Shown here piece after piece: positions 44,111 to 53,758 of a DNA stretch of 64,000 nt. Origin of the DNA: Salipiger aestuarii (GTDB taxonomy: Bacteria; Pseudomonadota; Alphaproteobacteria; Rhodobacterales; Rhodobacteraceae); contig NZ_QLMG01000001.1 of assembly GCF_003259905.1 (NCBI RefSeq), positions 109,890 to 173,889 of the forward strand. The letters run 5' to 3'. The notes under the pieces are model-generated. The model had not been told where the DNA came from and did no database searches. It was given only the letters and a program-made list of their open reading frames with translations. Both the position numbers and the translations under genes were made by a program. How positions within the stretch are numbered: the stretch's first letter is position 1; the number at the start of each line of letters is the position of its first letter.

Positions 44111-44449
44111 TTACAACAGGCTCAGCACGTTTTCCGGCGGTCGCCCGATCACCGCGCGCCCGCTGGAAAACAAAACCGGGCGTTCGATCAGCTTCGGTCT
44201 GGCCGCCATGGCGCGCAGCAGCGTCTCGTCGTCACTGTCGCGGGTCAGGCCCAGCGCGCGAAAGTCAGGTTCGCCGGGGCGCATCATGTCGATGACCGGC
44301 AGGCCAAGTGCCGCCCGCGCGGCGCGCAACTCGTCGAGGTCGGGGGCGTCGTCCAGGTAATTGCGGATGGTCGGGGTCACGCCACGCCCGGTGAGCAGGG
44401 CGAGCGCGGCGCGGGATTTCGAACAGCGCGGGTTGTGCCAAAGGATCAC
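44111..44449 (-). CDS. ArsC/Spx-family arsenate-reductase-like protein
   Basis: A 112-residue thioredoxin-fold protein. The active-site loop [13 protein letters not shown] has Cys9 and the preceding His as in glutaredoxin-dependent Ars[21 protein letters not shown] is the C-terminal family motif. Nothing else in the window is for arsenic, and single ArsC/YffB proteins often have other roles, so arsenate reduction is only the family annotation. It overlaps pyrD by 4 bases and converges on the PaaK-like gene 4 bases away. Confidence 0.88.
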   Translation of the reverse strand: MILWHNPRCSKSRAALALLTGRGVTPTIRNYLDDAPDLDELRAARAALGLPVIDMMRPGEPDFRALGLTRDSDDETLLRAMAARPKLIERPVLFSSGRAVIGRPPENVLSLL

Positions 44450-45504
44450 AGCCAGTCCTCCCGCCCGGTGCCGACCGCATCGGACACCGACGCAAAGCCG
44501 TCGCGTGCCAGCAGCGCGTCCAGATCGGTCAGGATGCGCGGTACCAGCGACAGCCCTTGATAAACCAGCGCCGAATAAAGCTGCACGGCCGACGCCCCGG
44601 CGCGGATCTTGGCGTAGGCATCGGCCCCCGACGCCACACCGCCCACACCGATCAGCGGCAGCGCCCCATCGGTCAGCTGCGACAACCGCGCCAGAACCCG
44701 CGTCGAGCGGATGAACAGCGGAGCGCCGGACAGCCCGCCGGCCTCGTGCCTGTGGGGCGATCTCAGCCCGTCGCGCGCCAGCGTCGTGTTGGTCGCGATC
44801 ACACCCGCCACACCAGCGGCCAGCGCCACCTCGGCTACATCCGCAAGCCCCGCGTCATCCAGATCCGGCGCGATCTTGACGAAAACCGGCAGCGTCAGCC
44901 CGGCCCCGGCGCGCGCCGCCATCACGCGGGCCAGCAGTGCCGTCAGCGCCGCCTTGCCCTGAAGGTCGCGCAGTTTTTCGGTGTTGGGCGAGCTGACGTT
45001 GACGGTCGCGAAATCCAGATGAGCGCCGCAGGCGGCAAGCACGCGGGCGAAATCTTCGGCGCGGTCGTCGCTGTCCTTGTTGGCACCCAGGTTCAGCCCC
45101 AGCACCATGCCCGCGGGTCGGTCGGCAAGCCGGGGCAGCGCGTCCTGCATGCCGCGATTGTTGAACCCGAAGCGGTTGATGACCGCGCGGTCCTGGGGCA
45201 GGCGAAACAGCCGGGGTCTGGGGTTCCCGGCCTGGGGGCGGGGCGTCACGGCGCCGACCTCGACCAGCCCGAACCCGGCGCGGGCCAGCGGGGCCAGCGC
45301 CTCGGCATTCTTGTCAAAGCCCGCGGCAAGCCCCAGGGGATTGGCAAGCCGCATGCCCGCCACGATGCAGCGCAGACGGTCCGATGCGAACACACGGGGC
45401 AGCGGCGCCAGCCCGGACGACAGCGCCCTCAGCGCAAGGCCGTGGGCGGTTTCCGGGTCAAGCCGGCGCATCGCCGCCAGACCGGCGCGTTCGACAAGGC
45501 TCAT
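44446..45504 (-). CDS. pyrD: Dihydroorotate dehydrogenase (quinone), class 2
   Basis: A 352-residue FMN enzyme oxidising dihydroorotate to orotate in pyrimidine synthesis with electrons going to the quinone pool. The N-terminal helical membrane-association region (residues 1-45) is present, then [26 protein letters not shown], the active-site Ser in [16 protein letters not shown], and [13 protein letters not shown]. It overlaps genes on both sides by 4 bases in an operon DUF952-pyrD-arsC. Confidence 0.95.
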   Translation of the reverse strand: MSLVERAGLAAMRRLDPETAHGLALRALSSGLAPLPRVFASDRLRCIVAGMRLANPLGLAAGFDKNAEALAPLARAGFGLVEVGAVTPRPQAGNPRPRLFRLPQDRAVINRFGFNNRGMQDALPRLADRPAGMVLGLNLGANKDSDDRAEDFARVLAACGAHLDFATVNVSSPNTEKLRDLQGKAALTALLARVMAARAGAGLTLPVFVKIAPDLDDAGLADVAEVALAAGVAGVIATNTTLARDGLRSPHRHEAGGLSGAPLFIRSTRVLARLSQLTDGALPLIGVGGVASGADAYAKIRAGASAVQLYSALVYQGLSLVPRILTDLDALLARDGFASVSDAVGTGREDWL

Positions 45505-45839
45505 GTCATGTCATCCGGGAACATGTGGCCGCCCAAGCCCAGCGGCAGCGGGCGCGACCAGCGCACATCGGTCAGCCGCAGCGGGGCGTAAAGATGCGGG
45601 AACAGCGCGCCACCGCGCGAGGGTTCCCATTTCAGGGCATCGCCGAGCATATCCGCGTCGAACGCAAGCACGAACAGTCCGGGTTCGTCGGAAAAATGTT
45701 TTGCAGTGGTCTCGCGCACCTGTTCCAGGGTCGAGAAATGCACATAGCCGTCCGAGACGTCGATGGGGGCGCCCATCGTCTCGCCGGTCTGTTGCAGGGC
45801 AGCCCATTCCCCGGGCCTCAGGATCTTGTAGATCAGCAT
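45501..45839 (-). CDS. DUF952-domain protein
   Basis: A 112-residue protein of the DUF952 family: [20 protein letters not shown] at the start, then [15 protein letters not shown] and [13 protein letters not shown]. The family fold resembles ADP-ribosyltransferase-like proteins, but no function is established. It is translationally coupled to pyrD by a 4-base overlap, as in other Rhodobacterales. Confidence 0.88.
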   Translation of the reverse strand: MLIYKILRPGEWAALQQTGETMGAPIDVSDGYVHFSTLEQVRETTAKHFSDEPGLFVLAFDADMLGDALKWEPSRGGALFPHLYAPLRLTDVRWSRPLPLGLGGHMFPDDMT

Positions 45840-45896
45840 TGGGCTGGAATGCCGCCCTTCGCCCCGGCGGTCAATCCCAAAGCTGTCCGGGGCCGA

Positions 45897-46633
45897 TCAG
45901 CCCCTTGCGCGGCGGCGCAGCCCCAGCGCGCCGAGACCGGCCAGCAGCAGCAGCCCGGTCGCGGGCAGCGGCACGGCGGCGGCGTTGAATTTCAGATGAT
46001 CCATGCCGACATAGGCGCTTGGCCCCGCAAGGTGAGCGATGTGAAGGGCGTGTCGCTGGTCACGCCCCAATAGGACGGATCGTTGGCCGTGGACGCGGCG
46101 GTCGTCGTCCAGCCGGTGCTGCCCGTGACGGTGACGAGGCCGTTGTCACCGCTGGACAGATACAGGCTGAGCGCGCTGACAGCGCTGCCAAAGGCGATGG
46201 TCAGCATGCTTGCGCCATCGTTGTGATACCAGATCGCGCTGTCGCTGCCCAGCGCGGCGGGCAGCGCCTCGCCGGTGTAGGACCCGTAGGACAGCGGCCC
46301 CGGCATGATGTCGTAGGGATGTACATGGATGGCGTTCGTGCCGCCGGTTTCGGTGACCGACCCCCAGGCGAATGTCCGGCTGGGCAGAGGGGACGCGGGG
46401 GATGCCGCGTCCTCGAAATCCTCCGTGAGGAAACCGATGCTGTTGTCCGTCGCAATCGCGAAATCCGAGACGTCGGTGTAGAATGTCGCAGCCGTTGCGG
46501 CGGGCGCCGCCCCGGACAGCGCGACCGCACAACACCCTGCCGCAAGAATGCATGGCAGGGGGTGGGTAACAGCGAAGACGCGGGTCGTCTCGCACAATCT
46601 GGGGTAGAATCCGTGGCGGGACCTGCGCTGCAT
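45897..46633 (-). pseudogene. VPLPA-CTERM secreted protein, frameshifted near the 3' end
   Basis: The frame from 46633 encodes an exported protein (signal HPLPCILAAGCCAVALSGA, then a Ser/Gly/Thr-rich beta domain such as AFGSAVSALSLYLSSGDNG) and stops at 45992 after LTLRGQAPMSAWII. The next frame continues naturally: AYVGMDHLKFNAAA, then VPLPATG, a hydrophobic Leu/Ala/Gly helix, and RRRARG to a TGA at 45897-45899. This is a textbook VPLPA-CTERM tail recognised by exosortases. One base inserted at the CC tract near 46022-46025 would read LRGPSAYVGMDHL. As written, the product lacks its anchoring tail. Start codon uncertain. Confidence 0.8.
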
Positions 46634-46770
46634 GCGTGCCGCGCCGCAAATGGTGCGATGTCACGCGGCTGTTTCCGCCGGGCGTTACGTCAGGCGAAAC
46701 GGCTCTTTGACAGTTTCGCGCAGGCGTTGCAACAATTCCGTCACAAAACACCGCAGAGAGGTTTTTTCCG

Positions 46771-48330
46771 ATGACGTTCCGTCTTCTGTCCACGGCAGCG
46801 GCGCTTGCGCTGACCGCAGGGGCCGCCAGCGCCGAGTATTCGCTGACGATTCTGCACACCAACGATTTCCATTCCCGCTTTGAGCCGATCAGCAAATACG
46901 ATTCGTCCTGTGGCGAAGAGGACAACGCGGCGGGGGACTGCTTTGGCGGTTCCGCGCGCCTGATCACGGCGCTGAACGACGCCAAGGCAAGGCTGGACAA
47001 CTACATCCTTGTCGATGGCGGCGACCAGTTTCAGGGCACGCTGTTTTACACCTATTACAAGGGCAAGCTTGCCGCCGAGATGATGAACAAGATGGGCTAT
47101 GACGCGATGACCGTGGGCAACCACGAATTCGACGACGGCCCCGAGGTTCTGCGCGGCTTTGTCGATTCGGTCGATTTCCCGGTGCTGATGTCGAATGCCG
47201 ACATCTCGGGCGAACCGCTGCTGACCGACAAGATCGCGAAATCCACCGTCATTGAAAAGAACGGCGAAAAAATCGGCCTGATCGGCCTGACGCCGCAGGA
47301 TACGGACGAACTTGCCAGTCCGGGCAAGAACATCGTCTTCACCGATCCGGCGGACGCGGTGCAGGGCGAGGTCGATAAGCTGACCGAAGACGGCGTGAAC
47401 AAGATCGTCGTGCTGTCGCATTCGGGCTACAAGGTCGACATCGACGTGGCCAACACCACCACCGGGGTCGATGTGATCGTGGGCGGGCACACCAACACCC
47501 TGCTGGGCGAGATGGACGGCGCCGAAGGCCCGTACCCGACCATGGTGAACGACACGGCCATCGTGTCCGCCTATGCCTATGGAAAATTTCTGGGCGAATT
47601 GAACGTCACCTTCGACGATGACGGAGTCATCACGCAGGCGTCCGGCGCGCCGCTGGTGATGGATGGCTCGGTCGCCGAAGACACCCCCACCAAGGAGCGC
47701 ATCAAGGAGGCCGCCGCCCCGCTGGAGGAAATCCGCAACAAGGTGGTTGCCGAAACCAGCGCAGAAATCACCGGCAGCCGCGATATGTGCCGTGCGGTGG
47801 AATGCCCGATGGGCAACCTCGTCGCCGACGCGATGCTGGACCGGGTCAAGGACCAGGGCATCGAAATCGCGATCGCCAACGGCGGCGGGCTGCGCGCGTC
47901 GATCGACGCGGGCGAGGTCACCATGGGCGAAGTGCTGACCGTGCTGCCGTTTCAGAACACGCTGTCGACGTTTCAGGTCTCCGGCGCGACGGTGGTCGCG
48001 GCGCTGGAAAACGGTGTCAGCCAGATCGAAGACGGCGGCGGGCGTTTCCCGCAGGTCGCGGGCATCAGCTTTGCGGTCGATCCGTCGGCCGAACCGGGCA
48101 GCCGCGTGTCCGACGTGATGGTCGCCGGGACCGCCATCGACCCGGACAAGACCTATGGTCTGGTGTCCAACAACTACGTTCGCAACGGCGGCGACGGTTA
48201 CAAGATGTTCATGGATGCGCAGAACGCCTATGACTTCGGGCCGGATCTGGCGGACGTGACGGCGGAATTCCTGGCCGCCAACGCGCCCTATGCGCCCTAT
48301 ACGGACGGTCGGATCACCATCAAGGAATGA
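46771..48330 (+). CDS. Periplasmic 5'-nucleotidase / bifunctional UshA-type phosphatase
   Basis: A 519-residue exported enzyme with signal peptide FRLLSTAAALALTAGAASA. The metallophosphatase domain has TILHTNDFHSRFEP (D32, H34), DGGDQFQG and VGNHEFDDG. The C-terminal 5'-nucleotidase specificity domain has NGGGLRASIDAGEVTMGEV and FQNTLSTFQVSG. It releases phosphate and nucleosides from extracellular nucleotides. AGAGAGG precedes the ATG. Cys pairs in SSCGEEDNAAGDCFGG and MCRAVECPMGN may be disulfides. Confidence 0.92.
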   Translation: MTFRLLSTAAALALTAGAASAEYSLTILHTNDFHSRFEPISKYDSSCGEEDNAAGDCFGGSARLITALNDAKARLDNYILVDGGDQFQGTLFYTYYKGKLAAEMMNKMGYDAMTVGNHEFDDGPEVLRGFVDSVDFPVLMSNADISGEPLLTDKIAKSTVIEKNGEKIGLIGLTPQDTDELASPGKNIVFTDPADAVQGEVDKLTEDGVNKIVVLSHSGYKVDIDVANTTTGVDVIVGGHTNTLLGEMDGAEGPYPTMVNDTAIVSAYAYGKFLGELNVTFDDDGVITQASGAPLVMDGSVAEDTPTKERIKEAAAPLEEIRNKVVAETSAEITGSRDMCRAVECPMGNLVADAMLDRVKDQGIEIAIANGGGLRASIDAGEVTMGEVLTVLPFQNTLSTFQVSGATVVAALENGVSQIEDGGGRFPQVAGISFAVDPSAEPGSRVSDVMVAGTAIDPDKTYGLVSNNYVRNGGDGYKMFMDAQNAYDFGPDLADVTAEFLAANAPYAPYTDGRITIKE

Positions 48331-48367
48331 TCCTGCCGCCGAGAGGCCGGACGCACGAATGACAAAC

Positions 48368-48405
48368 GGGCGCGTCTTTTTTGCCAGGCGCGCCCTTCGC
48401 TTTTT
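48368..48405 (+). terminator. Probable terminator after the nucleotidase gene
   Basis: GGGCGCG (48368-48374) pairs with CGCGCCC (48389-48395) around a 14-base loop. It is followed by TTCGCTTTTTC. It lies 38 bases after the nucleotidase stop codon. Confidence 0.6.
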
Positions 48406-48448
48406 CGGTACTTGCGCTATGCTGAGCACGGATGACACAGGAGACCCG

Positions 48449-49228
48449 ATGCAGATTGCAGACCTGGGCGATATTCGCCTGCATTATCGTCTGGACGGTC
48501 CCGAAGGGGGCGCTCCGCTGGTATTTGCCAATGCGCTTGGCACCGATCTGCGGATCTGGGATGACGTCGTCGGGCATCTGCCCGAGGGGCTGCGCATCCT
48601 GCGCTACGACATGCGCGGGCACGGGTTGTCGGACGCGCCCGAGGGACCCTATTCCATGGGGCAGCTGGTGCGCGACGCCGAGCAGTTGATGGAACATGCC
48701 GGGATGAAAGACGCCGTTTTCGTCGGGCTGTCGATTGGTGGCATGGTGGCGCAGGGGCTGGCGGCCAAACGGCTGGATCTTGTGCGGGGGCTGGTGCTGT
48801 CGCACACCGCCGCCAAGATCGGCACCCGTCAGATCTGGGCCGACCGGATCGCGCTGGTCCAGGCGCAGGGCCTGGGCGCCATCGTGGAGGACACGCTGGA
48901 CAAGTGGTTTTCCCCAGACTGCCACGACCGGCACGCGATCCGTCACATGCTGGAACGCACGCCGGTGGAGGGGTACACTGGCTGCTGTCACGCCATCTCG
49001 GGCACGGATTTCATGACGCCGACCTCGGGGTTGCGTCTGCCCGCGCTAGGGATCGCCGGGGCCGATGACGGGTCGACCCCGCCCGATCTGGTGCGCGAAA
49101 CGGTGGATCTGATTCCGGGCGCGCAGGTCCGGCTGATGCGCGGGGCGGGGCACATGGCCTGCGTCGAAAAGCCCGCCGAATACGCCGAAATCCTGTCAGG
49201 ATTCCTGACCGCGCAGGGTCACGTCTGA
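48449..49228 (+). CDS. pcaD: 3-oxoadipate enol-lactonase-like alpha/beta hydrolase
   Basis: A 259-residue hydrolase with catalytic Ser95 in VGLSIGGMVAQGLA, the oxyanion region NALGTDLRIWDDV and a C-terminal His in RGAGHMACVEKP. The internal pattern RYDMRGHGLSDAPEGPYSM matches PcaD, which converts 3-oxoadipate enol-lactone to 3-oxoadipate in the beta-ketoadipate pathway. Other pca genes are not in the window, so another esterase activity is possible. GGAG precedes the ATG at 48449. Its stop overlaps the start of the next gene (TGATG). Confidence 0.8.
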   Translation: MQIADLGDIRLHYRLDGPEGGAPLVFANALGTDLRIWDDVVGHLPEGLRILRYDMRGHGLSDAPEGPYSMGQLVRDAEQLMEHAGMKDAVFVGLSIGGMVAQGLAAKRLDLVRGLVLSHTAAKIGTRQIWADRIALVQAQGLGAIVEDTLDKWFSPDCHDRHAIRHMLERTPVEGYTGCCHAISGTDFMTPTSGLRLPALGIAGADDGSTPPDLVRETVDLIPGAQVRLMRGAGHMACVEKPAEYAEILSGFLTAQGHV

Positions 49229-49938
49229 TGGCGCGTATGCTGCTGGTGGCGGGCGCCTGTCACGGAGCGTGGGCGTGGGACGCGCTGGTGCCGCATCTTG
49301 TGGCGCTTGGCCATGACGTGCCGCATTTCGATCTGCCCGCGCATGGCGACGACCCGCAGCCCGCCGCCGGGGCGACGCTGGGCGATTATGCCAGCGCGAT
49401 CGCGGCGGCGCTGCTGCCCGGCACCATTCTGCTGGCCCATTCCATGGCCGGGGTCCCCGCGACGCTGGCCGCCGAGCTTGCCCCGGATCGCGTTGCGCGG
49501 CTGGTCTATCTGTGCGCCTACCTGCCGCAGGATGGCGACAGCGTGACGTCGCTGCGCCGGCAACAGGACAGTCAACCGCTGAAACCCGCCCTTCGGCGCA
49601 CCCCGGAGGGGCATAGCTTTGACTTTGTGCCCGAACTGGCGCGGGATCTGTTCTATCACGATTGCCCGGAGGCGGTCGCGCGCGCCGCGACCGCCAGTCT
49701 GCGCCCCGAGCCGATCGCGCCGCAGGAAACCCCGGTGCGCCTTGCCGGGGCAGCCCGCGCAGTGCCGCGCAGCTATATCCTGTGTACCCAGGATCGCGCC
49801 ATTCCGCCCGCCGACCAGCGCCGCATGGCTCTGGGCATTCCGGCGGCGGATGTGCATGCCCGCGCGTGGTCGCATTCGCCGTTCCTGTCCGATCCGGCGG
49901 GGCTGGCCCGGCTGCTGGACGCCATCGCGCGGGCCTGA
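49228..49938 (+). CDS. Alpha/beta hydrolase of the HNL/esterase type
   Basis: A 236-residue protein with MLLVAGACHGAWAWDALVPH at the N-terminus (the HGxxHGxWxW type seen in hydroxynitrile lyase/MES-like esterases), nucleophile Ser72 in LLAHSMAGVPATL and a C-terminal His in WSHSPFLSDP. Substrate unknown. It is coupled to the preceding pcaD-like gene by a one-base overlap. Confidence 0.85.
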   Translation: MARMLLVAGACHGAWAWDALVPHLVALGHDVPHFDLPAHGDDPQPAAGATLGDYASAIAAALLPGTILLAHSMAGVPATLAAELAPDRVARLVYLCAYLPQDGDSVTSLRRQQDSQPLKPALRRTPEGHSFDFVPELARDLFYHDCPEAVARAATASLRPEPIAPQETPVRLAGAARAVPRSYILCTQDRAIPPADQRRMALGIPAADVHARAWSHSPFLSDPAGLARLLDAIARA

Positions 49939-50059
49939 CGGCGGGAACCGGGGCGCTGGCCCCGCGTTACACGCCATACGCAGTCGCGCCGGCCTGCGCG
50001 CCTCGCATGTCGTGGCGGGCCGTGTGCACGATGTCCATTCGCCAGCAAGGTAACCGAAC

Positions 50060-50398
50060 GTGTCCGACCGCTCTGCCATCGTCCCGCCCGCCGACCATAT
50101 GGCCGCGAATGCCCGCGATGCGGCGGGATTTCTCAAGACGCTGGCCCATGAGGGGCGGCTGATGATCCTGTGTCACCTGGGGTCGGGTGAAAAGTCGGTG
50201 GGCGAGCTGGAAACACTGCTGGGCATCCGGCAGGCGGCGGTCAGCCAGATGCTGGCCCGCTTGCGCGAAGAGGGGCTGGTCAGCACCCGCCGCGATGGCA
50301 AGACCATTTTCTATAGTCTCGCGAACGATGACACGGGCCGCGTGATCGGTTTGCTGTACGAAATTTTCTGCAAGCCGCCCGAAGGCGGGGTCAATTGA
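50060..50398 (+). CDS. ArsR-family winged-helix regulator
   Basis: A 112-residue repressor. The HTH is at about residues 25-90: FLKTLAHEGRLMILCHLGSG, GIRQAAVSQMLARLREEGLV and the wing RRDGKTIFYSL. It lacks the ELCVCDLL-type metal-binding Cys pair of classical ArsR, so it may sense something other than a metal(loid), as SoxR/BigR-type ArsR proteins do. GTG start at 50060. It ends inside a palindrome shared with the convergent acyl-CoA ligase gene. Confidence 0.88.
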   Translation: MSDRSAIVPPADHMAANARDAAGFLKTLAHEGRLMILCHLGSGEKSVGELETLLGIRQAAVSQMLARLREEGLVSTRRDGKTIFYSLANDDTGRVIGLLYEIFCKPPEGGVN

Positions 50399-50402
50399 CC
50401 CC
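50387..50402. repeat. 16-base perfect palindrome holding both convergent stop codons
   Basis: GGGGTCAATTGACCCC is its own reverse complement. Read from either side it gives GTC AAT TGA, so the ArsR protein and the convergent acyl-CoA ligase both end Val-Asn-stop, with their coding regions overlapping by 8 bases. Confidence 0.9.
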
Positions 50403-52334
50403 AGGCCGCTTCTCTGGCCGCTTCTCCCGCCCGACAGCTGGTCCGGCAACTGGGCCATCGTCAGACCAGTCCCACGCGCAGGTAAATGCCCCCAGGCAAT
50501 GGCGCACATGGTCCGCGTCCGACCCGTTGCGGGCGATGCGGGCAATCAGCCCGCGCCGACGGTCGTCCCGTACATCCACCACCCGCGCCGACAACCCCGC
50601 GGCGCCAAGCGCGGCGTCATAGACCCGCGTTATGGCAAGCATCCGCAGCGCGGGCTTGAACACCTTGCCCACGGCGGTCTTGGGCAGCTCCGGCAGGATC
50701 GCCAGGTGCTTTGGCAGCGCGGCGCGTTCGTGAATATGAACCCGTGCATGGGCCATCAGCTCTTCGGGGGTCACCTCTGCCCCGGCGCAGAGTTCCACAA
50801 AGGCGCAGGGCAGTTCGCCGGCATGCGAATCCGGCTGGCCGATGGCGCCCGCAAAGGCCACGGCAGGATGGGCAAGCAAAGCATCCTCGATCTCGGCGGG
50901 GTCGATATTGTGCCCGCCGCGGATGATCACATCCTTGGCGCGCCCGGTGATCCACAGATAGCCGTCATCGTCCATCCGGCCCAGATCGCCTGTCCGCAGG
51001 TAGATGCCTTCGTGAAACAGCGCGTGATTGCGGTCTTGTTCGGTGTAGGTGCTGCCGGCATAGACACCAGGGCTGGCCACGCAGATCTCGCCGATCTCGC
51101 CGCGGGGGCATTCGCGCGGGCCCACGTCGGTCTGCTGCACGATCCTGACGTGGGTGTAGGGAAGCGGGATGCCGATGGACCCGACTTTCTTGACCCCTTC
51201 GGGCGGATTGACGGACACGAGACAGGTCGCCTCGGTCAGCCCGTAGCCCTCGCAAATCGTGATGCCGCAGGCGGATTCAAAGCGTTTGAACAGTTCCATC
51301 GGCATCGGTGCCGACCCGGAAAACGCCAGCCTGACCGAGGATATGTCCGCATCCACCGGCCGCTGCATCAGCGCGGACACGGCGGTGGGCACGGTGATGA
51401 TGAAGCTGATGCGCCAACGTTCGCACAGCTTCCAGAAATTGTCGAACACGCCGGCGCCGCGATACCCCTGGGGCGTGGGAAACACCACATGCGCGCCGGA
51501 ACAGATCGCCGCCATAACGATGACATGCACGGCAAAGACATGGAACAGCGGCAGCGGGCACATGATGTTGTCCTGTTCGCTGAACAGCAGCCGGTCGCCC
51601 AGCCAGCCGTTGTACAGCATGCCCGAATACAGATGCCGCGCCACCTTGGGCATGCCCGTGGTGCCGCCCGTATGGAAATAGGCGGCGACGCGATCCCGTT
51701 GCGGGTCGTCAAAGCTCAGCCGGTCCGGCTGGCGCGCCAGTTCCGTGCGGAAACATCTGGTGTCGGCGTGGCTGGCGCCGCGTCCGGGGCGCAGGAACGG
51801 TACGATCCAGCGCCGGGGCGCTGTCAGATAGCGGTTCAGGTCGACCTCCAGCACCGTGTGCACATGCGGCGCGTGGCGGCAGGCCTCGGCCACCTTTTGC
51901 GCGACATCGGTCTTGGGAAAGGGTTTGAGCGTGACGACCACGCTGGCATCCGTCTCGCGCAGGATGGCGGCGATCTGTTCGGGTTCAAGCAGCGGGTTGA
52001 TCGGCAGCACGATGCCCGCCACCGCGCCGCCCAGCAGGGCCAACACCGCTTCGGTGCAGTTGGGCAGCACATAGGCGACCACGTCGGTTTCCCCGATGCC
52101 AAGGCTGCGAAACAGGTTCGCGGCCTGACTGATCTGCGCCAAAAGCTGGCTCCATGTCAGGGTTTCGGCGCGGTCCTTTGGTCCCGACAAAAGCTGATAG
52201 CTGATCGCCGGGCGATCGGGAAATGCCTTGGCTGTGCGCGCGATCTGCCCGTAAAGCGTCGCGGGAAGCGAGCGGTCCGCCCATGATTTTTCCGCCTCGA
52301 TGGCATCGCGGTCTTGCAGAGACGCGAAACGCAT
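50391..52334 (-). CDS. Acyl-CoA synthetase (AMP-forming)
   Basis: A 647-residue ANL-superfamily ligase. The ATP-loop motif is YFHTGGTTGMPKVARH, followed by CEGYGLTEATCLVSVNPPEG, IYLRTGDLGRMDDDGYLWIT and GRAKDVIIRGGHNIDP. The catalytic Lys region near the C-terminus is PKTAVGKVFKP. It activates a fatty or other organic acid as a CoA thioester. The start ATG at 52334 has GGGAG upstream. It converges on the ArsR gene; the hydrolases further left could act on related esters, but that is inference. Confidence 0.9.
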   Translation of the reverse strand: MRFASLQDRDAIEAEKSWADRSLPATLYGQIARTAKAFPDRPAISYQLLSGPKDRAETLTWSQLLAQISQAANLFRSLGIGETDVVAYVLPNCTEAVLALLGGAVAGIVLPINPLLEPEQIAAILRETDASVVVTLKPFPKTDVAQKVAEACRHAPHVHTVLEVDLNRYLTAPRRWIVPFLRPGRGASHADTRCFRTELARQPDRLSFDDPQRDRVAAYFHTGGTTGMPKVARHLYSGMLYNGWLGDRLLFSEQDNIMCPLPLFHVFAVHVIVMAAICSGAHVVFPTPQGYRGAGVFDNFWKLCERWRISFIITVPTAVSALMQRPVDADISSVRLAFSGSAPMPMELFKRFESACGITICEGYGLTEATCLVSVNPPEGVKKVGSIGIPLPYTHVRIVQQTDVGPRECPRGEIGEICVASPGVYAGSTYTEQDRNHALFHEGIYLRTGDLGRMDDDGYLWITGRAKDVIIRGGHNIDPAEIEDALLAHPAVAFAGAIGQPDSHAGELPCAFVELCAGAEVTPEELMAHARVHIHERAALPKHLAILPELPKTAVGKVFKPALRMLAITRVYDAALGAAGLSARVVDVRDDRRRGLIARIARNGSDADHVRHCLGAFTCAWDWSDDGPVAGPAVGREKRPEKRPGVN

Positions 52335-52464
52335 GGCTTGTTTCTCCCTTTGTGACCCCTTTCGGGGCGCTCTCCTCTTGCGCAGTGTGGAAAGGAACGC
52401 GCGGTCGCGCAAGGGCGCCAAACGCGACGGCAGCCAGCGCGGCATGCGACGTTGCGGTGGCGCG

Positions 52465-53685
52465 CTACAGGCCGCGCAGCGACTTGCCGGTCTGGCGCAT
52501 CAATCCCGAGTAATGCAGCAAGCCCCACGGCGCGAGCGCCGCGTCGATCCGCCCCCAGACGGTGCCGAAGGCCAGCGGGTCCAGCCGGGCCGTGGTGGCG
52601 ATCTGCGACAGGTCGCGGCGGCCGTCGATCGCGGCCAGCACGGCGGCGGCGCTGCGCGGCAGGGTCACGTCGGTCCTGAGCTGGCCCAGTTGCAGCGGCA
52701 GCGGGCGGCCCTGCGCGACGGCCTTGGCCAGTGCCTGGCGTTTGATGCCGCGCAGGTGGGGCACAAGGGCGCGGTTGGTGGGCCGGGCAAGCGAGGGCGG
52801 CGCGTCGGCCGGCACAGCATAGGCCACATGCATCCGGATCGTGCCGCGCAGCTTTTCCGCGATGGCCATCTGTTGCCTCGGGTTCATGCCTTCGGGCACC
52901 GGCGTGATGCGGGCAAGGTCGTATATCGCCGGCGCGGTGAACGACGCAAGGCGCCAGCCGGTGGCGTCGAGCGTTTCCAGCAGCTCGGGCACGGCAAAGG
53001 CTCGGTCCTGTCCGTGCAGCAGCAGGTCGTAGAACCCCGCGTCGCTGGCGTGGTGATCGCCAAGATTGCGGTTGGCGGCAAAGGGGTGGCCTTCGGGCAG
53101 GTCGGCCACGATGCGGCGGGCCTGTTCCAGCCGATCCTGCGGCGGCAACCCGTCGAACAGCGCGCCAAACGCGTCCTGCAACGGGTAGACGCCCGAACGG
53201 CCATAAGGCGCGTAAACCATGAACCCCATGCCCCCACCGGGCGCGAGCGCGCCGCGCAGGGCCGCAAATCCCGCCGCCGGGTCGGGCAGGTGGTGCAGCA
53301 CGCCGCAGCAGTCGATGTAATCGAACTGACCGTAATCCGCCGCATCCAGCAGGCTGCCGGTGTGAAAGTCGATGCCGCCCAGACCGCGCCGGGCGGCGCG
53401 CGCCTCGGCCACGGCGCGTGAGGCGGTGGACAGGTCCAGATAGGTGATCCTGGCCGGCGCGCCCAGCATGTCAAGCAAGGTGGCAAGCTGGATCAGCCCG
53501 TCGCCGGTGCCCCCGCCCGCCACCAGGATGCGCAGCGGCACGGACCAGTCGCGCGCGCCGTTCCACAGCATGTGGTCCATTTCGAACGGATGCGACGGAG
53601 AGCCGGTGATCAGCCGCGTATCTTCGTCCGCGGGGTCGCGTTCGGGATAGGGGTAGGCTTCGTATTGCTGTTTGACGGTAACCAT
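52465..53685 (-). CDS. Class I SAM-dependent methyltransferase with C-terminal extension
   Basis: A 406-residue protein. The methyltransferase core is at about residues 45-200, with SAM motif I ILVAGGGTGDG (53-63), ITYLDLSTASRAVAEARA and FDYIDCCGVLHHLPDP (motif IV region). The N-terminal VKQQYEAYPYPERDP is typical of a bacterial subfamily of unknown substrate. The C-terminal 130 residues carry no motif I know. GGGAC spacing before the ATG is modest but acceptable. Confidence 0.85.
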   Translation of the reverse strand: MVTVKQQYEAYPYPERDPADEDTRLITGSPSHPFEMDHMLWNGARDWSVPLRILVAGGGTGDGLIQLATLLDMLGAPARITYLDLSTASRAVAEARAARRGLGGIDFHTGSLLDAADYGQFDYIDCCGVLHHLPDPAAGFAALRGALAPGGGMGFMVYAPYGRSGVYPLQDAFGALFDGLPPQDRLEQARRIVADLPEGHPFAANRNLGDHHASDAGFYDLLLHGQDRAFAVPELLETLDATGWRLASFTAPAIYDLARITPVPEGMNPRQQMAIAEKLRGTIRMHVAYAVPADAPPSLARPTNRALVPHLRGIKRQALAKAVAQGRPLPLQLGQLRTDVTLPRSAAAVLAAIDGRRDLSQIATTARLDPLAFGTVWGRIDAALAPWGLLHYSGLMRQTGKSLRGL

Positions 53686-53758
53686 GTTTGTCCCCTGAAG
53701 TGCGCGACAGTGCCATGTGCCACGCAGTTGGGCACGGGTTCAAGCGCCAGGGGCAGGC

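Noticed and set aside
46634..46770. Possible Pho box before the 5'-nucleotidase gene
   Set aside because: Single CCGTCACA- and TGTCAC-like half-sites exist, but no two properly spaced direct repeats, so no site is claimed.
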